This document shows, piece after piece, positions 7,139 through 11,320 of a DNA stretch of 11,320 nucleotides (position 1 is its first letter; every line of letters begins with the position of its first letter). The DNA comes from DMER64 sp964542305 (GTDB lineage: Bacteria > Bacteroidota > Bacteroidia > Bacteroidales > UBA932), in contig CAZITX010000030.1 of the NCBI GenBank assembly GCA_964542305.1, positions 1 to 11,320 on the forward strand, given 5' to 3'. The position numbers and the translations under genes were made by a program. The notes under the pieces are model-generated. The model was not told the origin of the DNA and did not search any database. It saw only the letters and a program-made list of their open reading frames with translations.

Positions 7139-8275
7139 TCAGATTTGTGCCTTCTTGGTTTTTCGTTTCCTCCCGTAAGCGTCTGCTGCTCTCATTGCGA
7201 TAAAGACCTTTTCCGGATCTACTTTTTTCTCTTCGTGGTGGATGGCTTCAGTAGGATGGCATGTTTTTACGGCAACCTCCATCAGCCGGTCCCGGCTGAT
7301 ATTTCCCAGATTTAGATCCTCAAATGTGGTGGGCAATCCCACCGCTTCGCAAAAACCGTAAACTTTTTCTTTTTCGCTTACCGGCGCTCCCGTCAGATGC
7401 AAACCGGCAAGCACCCCGAACGCAACCTTTTCCCCGTGGTAGAAAGAATGCGTTTCTTCCAGCACGGTCAGCCCGTTGTGTATGGAATGGGCCGAGGCAA
7501 GCCCGCAACTTTCAAATCCCAGCCCGCTCATTAATATATTGGCTTCTATTACGGCAGAAAGTGCTTCAGAGGTAAGGAACAGGTCACAGTCTTTTTTGGC
7601 CTGGACACCGTATTTCAATAATGTCTTGTAACAAAGGTGTGCAATAGCCATAGTTGTGTGAGTGGCGTAACCTCCGCATTCATTCGAGGATCCGGAACTT
7701 TTGCATGACCGGGCCTCAAACCAGGTAGCCAGAGCATCTCCCATACCCGAGACAAGAAACCTTGTGGGAGCCTGTGTAATAACGCTTTCATCAACCAAAA
7801 CTGCCTGAGGGTTCATCTTCAGATAGTATACCCCTTCAAAAATGCCATCACCTGAATAAATCACACCGCATCCGCTGCACGGGGCATCCGAAGAAGCAAT
7901 GGTTGGTACAATTATTACAGGAATCCCTGTTGAATCGGAAACAATTTTAGCCGTGTCTATAACCTTCCCCCCGCCCATGCCTATGATCACATCCGTCTTG
8001 TCATGATGTACTTTAGCGGCCAGCCTTTCAAGTTCCTCTCTGCAACATTCGCCCTGAAAAGTTTCTATGTGAATCCAGTCCCATCCGTTCTCAAATTGAT
8101 ACTTAGGCAAAACATGGATAATAACGGACGGGGATGCCAGTAAAAGCCCTTTGTTGCCAAACGATTCTGTCAGGAATTTTAATTCGTTTAAAGCATTTTT
8201 CCCTTGGATATATTTACCCGGAAATACAGCCTTCAGAGGTTGTCTGACGGAATTTTCATCCTGTATAAGTATCAT
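7139..8275 (-). CDS. Iron-containing alcohol dehydrogenase family, glycerol dehydrogenase-like
   Basis: This 378-residue cytoplasmic NAD-dependent polyol dehydrogenase is of the GldA type, which oxidises glycerol to dihydroxyacetone or runs in reverse. The dinucleotide site is IIGMGGGKVIDTAK (97-110), followed by PTIASSDAPCSG (124-135), a hallmark of GldA proteins. The expected metal ligands are all present: Asp180 in GMGDALATWFEA, His263 in SAHSIHNGLT and His280 in FYHGEKVAFG. Length and motif spacing are normal for GldA. The C-terminus carries a basic tail (GRKRKTKKAQI). It is the first gene of the operon with GH31 and the esterase, an unusual partnership that hints at a glycerol- or polyol-containing glycoside as the overall substrate. 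That link is inference. The true substrate could be another small hydroxy-ketone or polyol. Confidence 0.9.
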   Translation of the reverse strand: MILIQDENSVRQPLKAVFPGKYIQGKNALNELKFLTESFGNKGLLLASPSVIIHVLPKYQFENGWDWIHIETFQGECCREELERLAAKVHHDKTDVIIGMGGGKVIDTAKIVSDSTGIPVIIVPTIASSDAPCSGCGVIYSGDGIFEGVYYLKMNPQAVLVDESVITQAPTRFLVSGMGDALATWFEARSCKSSGSSNECGGYATHTTMAIAHLCYKTLLKYGVQAKKDCDLFLTSEALSAVIEANILMSGLGFESCGLASAHSIHNGLTVLEETHSFYHGEKVAFGVLAGLHLTGAPVSEKEKVYGFCEAVGLPTTFEDLNLGNISRDRLMEVAVKTCHPTEAIHHEEKKVDPEKVFIAMRAADAYGRKRKTKKAQI

Positions 8276-8297
8276 GTAAATGAGGTGTTGATTATAA

Positions 8298-8305
8298 CAA
8301 ATATA
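8298..8305 (-). promoter_or_regulatory. -7 promoter element for the dehydrogenase-GH31-esterase operon
   Basis: The minus strand reads TATATTTG, an exact match to TAnnTTTG, 22 nt upstream of the ATG at 8275, predicting a leader of about 15 nt. No TTTG is present at the normal -33 distance, so the promoter may be weak or need an activator. For the divergent plus-strand gene at 8369 I see only imperfect boxes (TAATTTG at 8327-8333, one base short, and TAAATTAG at 8336-8343). Confidence 0.55.
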
Positions 8306-8368
8306 TAGATAATTACAATATATGGGTAATTTGGTTAAATTAGCACGTCAAGGTCAATGTAAAAGAAA

Positions 8369-9046
8369 ATGGACACTTCCGTCATAATCATGGACTTTAC
8401 AAAAGTTTACCGGAACCAGTTTTTTTATTTAAAAACCCCATACCACTTTATAGATTGCACAGATATTGACGGTTCTGATTGCTACTGTGATAGTGAAGCA
8501 ACAAAAATGATCCGAAACAGAATAGCGGATCTGCCGGTAAACGCCGTTCATTTTATTGACTCTGGAAACCACCATTACATAACGAAATTCTGGACAGACA
8601 AGATCCGTAGCGATTTCATACTGGCCGTGGCAGATCATCATCCGGACATGCAGCCTCCCCTGTTTGAAGACATCCTTTCCTGCGGTGGATGGGTACGGAA
8701 GGTTCTGGACACAAATCCTTTTCTAAAAGAGGTATGGTTTATTGGGGTTGCCCCTGAATACGAACTGCCCCGGGAAAAATACAGAATATGCAGGTATCCC
8801 GAAAAACCTTCTCCCGTCTTACCGGTTTACATATCCATAGATAAAGACGTTCTCAGTCCTGAAGTTATTACTACCAACTGGGACCAGGGAACGATGACCT
8901 ATAATCAATTACAGACAGTTTTAAAAGAGATCATGAACCGGCACCGGGTTCTGGGAGTGGATATCTGCGGAGAATGTCCTACTTGTATTGACAACAGAAG
9001 CGACCGCGTAAACGGTCGTTTGCTGAAGCTATTTTCCTGTATTTGA
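8369..9046 (+). CDS. Ureohydrolase (arginase/agmatinase) superfamily protein, short form
   Basis: This 225-residue cytoplasmic protein carries degenerate but ordered versions of the arginase-fold metal motifs. SGNHHYIT (65-72) stands for GGDHS. ADHHPD (88-93) supplies Asp89, His91 and Asp93 in place of DAHxD. SIDKDVLSPE (156-165) supplies Asp158 and Asp160 of SxDxDxxDP. GVDICGECP (196-204) corresponds to the late D..E segment. Superfamily members hydrolyse guanidino compounds such as arginine or agmatine to urea using two Mn(II). This protein is shorter than typical arginases (about 300 residues), lacks the usual N-terminal region and has several extra cysteines, so substrate and even activity are open. 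It is transcribed alone, divergent from the gldA-like operon. Its 3' end overlaps the convergent lipoprotein gene by 18 bp. An alternative start is the Met at residue 8 (position 8390). Confidence 0.75.
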   Translation: MDTSVIIMDFTKVYRNQFFYLKTPYHFIDCTDIDGSDCYCDSEATKMIRNRIADLPVNAVHFIDSGNHHYITKFWTDKIRSDFILAVADHHPDMQPPLFEDILSCGGWVRKVLDTNPFLKEVWFIGVAPEYELPREKYRICRYPEKPSPVLPVYISIDKDVLSPEVITTNWDQGTMTYNQLQTVLKEIMNRHRVLGVDICGECPTCIDNRSDRVNGRLLKLFSCI

Positions 9047-9709
9047 AAGGTTCGCGCGAAGCAAAGCTTCTTTAAGGGTTTCCAGGGGGAAATTTGTTTT
9101 TGGTTCATACAGCAGGAAGAAGACCGGACTCATATTATTCGGACCCAACTGCTCCATTCCCAATATTTGCATACCACCCTGCCCGAGTTCATTTCTGAAA
9201 CTACTCGGTAAGTTTTTACTGACAACATCCATCACCTCTTTTTGCCAGATCACCATTTTTGGATACATGTCCTTTTGAAGTTCCGCAAATTCGCCCTCGT
9301 GATTATCCAGGATTTCCCAGCATCCTGTGATGATATCCCTCATCACTTTCTGAGACCGGTTGTAATAATCAATTTCACTGTCACTCAGCTGATAAACCGT
9401 ATCTTCTTTCATCTGTAACAGCTTCATTTGAAAATTCATGATACTGTCTGCCATAACACGTGCCAGCGCCCGGTATTGGTCAATTTGTTGTTTCTCCCCT
9501 TCATTTAATACCTTATCAAACTTAACACGTTGCAGTTTCAATTCCGGTTCAATGGTCCGGGTAGTGTAATCCAGCACTTCGGTCACAATCCGCTCCACTT
9601 CCTTCTGCATGGTTTTTCGCACACAACCTGCAGTCAGTGCTGCAATCCCTATTATTACCGCCAGACCGGCTATGCCCGCTATGCGGTTACGTTTTATTCT
9701 TTTTATCAT
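9029..9709 (-). CDS. Predicted helical lipoprotein of unknown function
   Basis: This 226-residue protein has a basic N-terminus (MIKRIKRNR), a hydrophobic stretch at 10-28 and a lipobox-like LTAGC with Cys29, so it is probably anchored in the envelope. The mature part looks mostly alpha-helical and charged, with EVERIVTEVLDYTTRTIEPEL near the start and KFDKVLNEGEKQQIDQYRAL about 40 residues into the mature chain. The C-terminal part is less charged, and a FFLLYEP segment lies near the end. The pattern of an 'x-L-x-x-x-E-K-x-x-I' segment ahead of long helices recalls Spy/LTXXQ-type periplasmic proteins, but I do not recognise a family and this is only a resemblance. The ATG at 9709 starts the signal directly; the upstream in-frame ATG at 9787 would read through the promoter and inverted repeat. 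A -7 box sits 3 nt upstream of this ATG. Confidence 0.75.
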   Translation of the reverse strand: MIKRIKRNRIAGIAGLAVIIGIAALTAGCVRKTMQKEVERIVTEVLDYTTRTIEPELKLQRVKFDKVLNEGEKQQIDQYRALARVMADSIMNFQMKLLQMKEDTVYQLSDSEIDYYNRSQKVMRDIITGCWEILDNHEGEFAELQKDMYPKMVIWQKEVMDVVSKNLPSSFRNELGQGGMQILGMEQLGPNNMSPVFFLLYEPKTNFPLETLKEALLRANLSNTGK

Positions 9710-9712
9710 ACT

Positions 9713-9720
9713 CAAATATA
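9713..9720 (-). promoter_or_regulatory. -7 promoter element 3 nt from the start codon of the minus-strand lipoprotein
   Basis: The minus strand reads TATATTTG, an exact TAnnTTTG, with only AGT between it and the ATG. Transcription starting the usual 4-7 nt downstream would begin at or just inside the start codon, giving a leaderless message. No -33 TTTG is present; the 11-bp palindrome at 9733-9743 occupies that position. Confidence 0.55.
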
Positions 9721-9732
9721 TGAAAAAAAAGG

Positions 9733-9851
9733 GTACGTCGTACACATTGTTCTTTTTGCTGTATATCAGCAGATTAACAAAAAGCACCCCCCAGGGGTAC
9801 TTTTTGTTAATCTATTGGCAATCAATTCAAAGAACAATGTGTACGACGTAC
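9733..9851. repeat. 119-bp nested inverted repeat between divergent lipoprotein genes
   Basis: The outer arms are 9733-9755 and 9829-9851, 23 bp with no mismatch, containing GTACGTCGTAC / GTACGACGTAC followed by the shared ACACATTGTTCTTT (inverse AAAGAACAATGTGT). The inner arms are 9771-9790 and 9794-9813 (19 of 20 paired). Between outer and inner arms lie 15 nt on each side, unrelated to each other; the left one contains a GCTG-TATAT-CAGC mini-hairpin at 9758-9770. The symmetry continues in spacing: 23 nt separate each outer arm from the start codon of its own gene. Two mirrored copies of one regulatory module explain this better than a transposon, because nothing like a target duplication flanks it. 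Confidence 0.9.
9771..9813. terminator. Terminator-like hairpin, readable on both strands
   Basis: The arms 9771-9790 and 9794-9813 pair at 19 of 20 positions around a 3-nt CCA loop, with the single mismatch at 9785/9799. A GC-rich top (CACCCC/GGGGT) is flanked by A5 on the left and T5 on the right, the form of a bidirectional rho-independent terminator. It lies upstream of both divergent starts instead of after a gene, so it may insulate the two promoters or be purely a DNA structural element. Confidence 0.5.
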
Positions 9852-9852
9852 A
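9840..9852. promoter_or_regulatory. Candidate operator palindrome (right copy)
   Basis: TGTACGACGTACA is a perfect 13-bp odd palindrome around a central A. Its core GTACGACGTAC recurs inverted at 9733-9743 at nearly the same distance from the opposite gene's -7 box (12 bp on the left; 11 bp to the right-hand TATATTTG box). Both copies cover the place where a -33 element would be, as expected for an activator or repressor site. No regulator gene is adjacent. Confidence 0.5.
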
Positions 9853-9870
9853 TAAATTTGTTTATATTTG
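9853..9870 (+). promoter_or_regulatory. Two tandem -7 elements for the plus-strand lipoprotein
   Basis: TAAATTTG (9853-9860) and TATATTTG (9863-9870) are both exact TAnnTTTG boxes, 10 bp (about one helical turn) apart. The second is 4 nt from the ATG at 9875 and matches the minus-strand box in position; the first has no counterpart on the left side. Neither has a TTTG -33 element at normal spacing. Confidence 0.55.
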
Positions 9871-9874
9871 GACT

Positions 9875-10711
9875 ATGAAAAGAATATTACCTTTTGTACT
9901 TATGTTGGGCATCGTTTGTGCCTGTGAAAAAAACAAGCCTGAACAAGAAAGAATATTCAAAGAATTTTATACTTCAACATTATGGAAAACAGACAATAGT
10001 ATTGAAGAGAATAAGTTGACAGGAGAAATGTTCGCCTATGAAAAATATTCGGACAGAGAATATTGGAAAACCCTTACATCCAATGTAGATATGCTGGAAG
10101 CACTTATGATTCCTCAGGAACAACTTTCATGCATGTCAACACAAAACCTTGCCAGAACATGTACAGTATATCCGTTCAATATTACTTATATGGCATTTGT
10201 GGGTTTATCTACCACATCCATCGACGGAATCTTTCATATTATGAACAATTTCAATGGGTATAAACAGATTCAGAGAAGGCCTTCAGGCCCGCAGGAATTG
10301 CTGAAAATTTATATGGGGCAAAAAGTGAAAATGGATGGTAAACACGAAGGGTGGTCTTCAGATTACACCCGGGCCAATTCTTTTATGGATATTTCAGCTA
10401 TGGAACTGGTTCTTGCCACTGCCGTGGATGCCGGAAGGTTTACAAATGATGAGATCACAGATATGATACATGCCATGTGGGAAAAAAACAAAGATTTTCT
10501 TGATTCAGGACTGTATAGTTGGAATGGAGCAATTTGCTATTGTTACGTGCTTGGCGCTACCATCGCCTTCCATCATGCCCCGGATTTGTCTCAAAACGAG
10601 AAAACGCAATTGAAGACTTTTGTGCTGTCAGGAGGTGACACAACATGTTATTCCGGGGATATCGGGACCATTACTGAACTTGTTGCAGATAAGCTTAATG
10701 CAATTAACTAA
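9875..10711 (+). CDS. Predicted lipoprotein of unknown function
   Basis: This 278-residue protein has a lipoprotein signal (MKRILPFVLMLGIVCAC, likely lipidated Cys17, with a Cys two residues before it). The mature part is mixed in character, with aromatic- and charge-rich segments near the N-terminus (IFKEFYTSTLWK, FAYEKYSDREYWK) and helix-rich stretches later (SFMDISAMELVLATAVDAGRF cut at about the middle, then EITDMIHAMWEKNKDFL). Near the C-terminus are SWNGAICYCYVLGATIAFHH and LSGGDTTCYSGD. I recognise no family. The ATG at 9875 begins the signal peptide; the frame is open further upstream to 9530, but that extension runs antisense through the neighbouring gene and through the inverted repeat. 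It shows no sequence similarity to the divergent lipoprotein even though their upstream regions match. Confidence 0.8.
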   Translation: MKRILPFVLMLGIVCACEKNKPEQERIFKEFYTSTLWKTDNSIEENKLTGEMFAYEKYSDREYWKTLTSNVDMLEALMIPQEQLSCMSTQNLARTCTVYPFNITYMAFVGLSTTSIDGIFHIMNNFNGYKQIQRRPSGPQELLKIYMGQKVKMDGKHEGWSSDYTRANSFMDISAMELVLATAVDAGRFTNDEITDMIHAMWEKNKDFLDSGLYSWNGAICYCYVLGATIAFHHAPDLSQNEKTQLKTFVLSGGDTTCYSGDIGTITELVADKLNAIN

Positions 10712-10733
10712 TTATGGTTCAACTTCTTTTTAG

Positions 10734-10741
10734 TATATTTG
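10734..10741 (+). promoter_or_regulatory. -7 promoter element for the small lipoprotein gene
   Basis: TATATTTG is an exact TAnnTTTG match lying 27 nt before the ATG at 10769, predicting a leader of about 20 nt. No clear -33 TTTG is present. It suggests the small lipoprotein has its own start of transcription, although read-through from the gene ending 57 nt upstream is also possible. The GTACGACGTAC palindrome is absent here. Confidence 0.5.
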
Positions 10742-10768
10742 TTGTTGTACTAATAAAATCCCCCTGTC

Positions 10769-11167
10769 ATGAGAAATTTTTTCCTGTTCATCACTTTGAC
10801 ATTTGCTTTCCTGACTGTACCATCTTGCGATGTACTTCCTGACGAAACAGAGGGTTCCGATTCCTTTAGCTGGGAGCTTATATTGGAGCAACCCTCATCA
10901 GTACCTATCGGCCTACAGATCTGGCAATATGCAGATTTTTACAGCGACGGTACCTTTGTGCTTTCGAAAGAATACCTTTATTCAAGTACAGATACAGAGA
11001 CGTTTCAATACACCGATTCCGGCAATATTATCCGAATACACAACATGTATGGCAAAGATTGGGTCGGGACTATGCCCTCCGATGCGATCCGGGTTGGAGA
11101 AAAAGTCCAGTTCAAAGAAGACGGAGCTGGAAGCGGATATTTTGCACTGAAGTACCTTGGGAACTGA
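10769..11167 (+). CDS. Small predicted lipoprotein of unknown function
   Basis: This 132-residue protein has a lipoprotein signal MRNFFLFITLTFAFLTVPSC, with lipobox VPSC and Cys20. An acidic linker follows (DVLPDETEGSDS). The remaining roughly 100 residues look like alternating beta strands (FADFYSDG-type turns, with YADFYSDGTFVLSKEYLYSS near 55-74 and TFQYTDSGNIIRIHNMYG after it). The motif 'F.sDGTf' with a following Y..D.. segment resembles the lipocalin-like or 'DUF4488/5004-like' small beta-barrel lipoproteins frequent in Bacteroidota, but I cannot assign a family. It follows the 278-residue lipoprotein on the same strand and precedes a hairpin terminator. Confidence 0.75.
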   Translation: MRNFFLFITLTFAFLTVPSCDVLPDETEGSDSFSWELILEQPSSVPIGLQIWQYADFYSDGTFVLSKEYLYSSTDTETFQYTDSGNIIRIHNMYGKDWVGTMPSDAIRVGEKVQFKEDGAGSGYFALKYLGN

Positions 11168-11193
11168 TCAGCCAGGTCACAAAGCTGAGATAC

Positions 11194-11229
11194 AAAAAAA
11201 AAACAAGGCATCATCCGATGTCTTGTTTT
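11194..11229. terminator. Hairpin terminator after the small lipoprotein gene, probably bidirectional
   Basis: A 13-bp stem pairs 11200-11212 (AAAACAAGGCATC) with 11217-11229 (GATGTCTTGTTTT) around the loop ATCC, with one G-T wobble. On the plus strand the stem ends in TTTT; on the minus strand it is followed by ten Ts (complement of A10 at 11194-11203). It therefore terminates transcripts from the left and, even better, transcripts coming from the right, which implies a minus-strand gene beyond the window or an inherited terminator. Confidence 0.75.
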
Positions 11230-11320
11230 GCTTTGTAGCGGAGGGAGTGCTACAATATAAGAAACAACGAAAAACAATTAAAAGCAATCGGTGTCATAAA
11301 CAGCAATATACGCAAAAGAT
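11230..11320. other. Non-coding right edge with a second small hairpin
   Basis: TTGTAGC (11233-11239) pairs perfectly with GCTACAA (11249-11255) around the loop GGAGGGAGT. The rest to 11320 is A-rich and I see no gene or tRNA in it. Confidence 0.5.

Noticed and set aside
9710..9787. 26-residue N-terminal extension of the minus-strand lipoprotein, whose LFVNLL..NNVYDV resembles the translated sequence upstream of the divergent gene
   Set aside because: The likeness is explained by the shared DNA module of the inverted repeat, not by coding; the ATG at 9709 gives a normal signal peptide.
9733..9851. MITE, integron attC site or IS end
   Set aside because: There is no flanking target duplication, no attC core arrangement, and the mirrored spacing to both start codons fits regulation better. 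A MITE origin is not fully excluded.
9733..9851. CRISPR-like repeats
   Set aside because: There are only two arms in inverse orientation, with no direct-repeat and spacer periodicity.
9530..9874. Open frame extending the plus-strand lipoprotein upstream by 115 codons
   Set aside because: It runs antisense through the neighbouring lipoprotein gene and across the inverted repeat, whereas the ATG at 9875 begins a proper lipoprotein signal.

Overview
The window looks like chromosomal DNA from an anaerobic member of the Bacteroidota, probably Bacteroidales. The evidence is several copies of the Bacteroidota -7 promoter element TAnnTTTG (one with a TTTG -33 element 19 bp upstream), no Shine-Dalgarno sequences before the starts, an abundance of short lipoproteins, and protein types common in that phylum. 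Coding density is high and genes are tightly spaced.

Left edge (1-306): the 5' part of a peroxiredoxin gene on the minus strand, cut off after 84 codons at about position 52. The sequence beyond the break no longer resembles the family, and it may be the end of an insertion sequence.

Region 344-3259 (plus strand): a five-gene operon behind a near-consensus promoter. It encodes a DUF134/UPF0251 DNA-binding protein, two small NifX/NifB-type cofactor-binding proteins, and two MinD/Mrp-type ATPases that each carry an inserted pair of [4Fe-4S] motifs. This set resembles the 'orange protein' (ORP) loci of anaerobes, in which a NifX-like protein carries a Mo-Cu cluster and MinD-like ATPases are partners. 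No nitrogenase gene is present.

Region 3261-8305 (minus strand): a three-gene operon of a glycerol-dehydrogenase-like enzyme, an exported GH31 alpha-xylosidase-type glycosidase and a type B carboxylesterase lipoprotein. It starts from a perfect -7 box at 8298-8305. Its last gene ends one base from the end of the plus-strand operon.

Region 8369-9046 (plus strand): a short ureohydrolase/arginase-fold protein with a recognisable metal-ligand set.

Region 9029-11167: two divergent unknown lipoprotein genes, one on each strand, followed by a third small lipoprotein gene on the plus strand. The divergent pair is separated by the most unusual structure in the window. It is a 119-bp nested inverted repeat (9733-9851) with 23-bp perfect outer arms and a 20-bp inner hairpin that looks like a terminator. 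Both sides match position for position up to -7 boxes that lie only 3-4 nt from each start codon. The two genes therefore share a mirrored regulatory module and may be read from (nearly) leaderless messages.

Right edge (11168-11320): a strong hairpin with an A/T tract, probably a terminator, a second small hairpin, and no gene that I can see.
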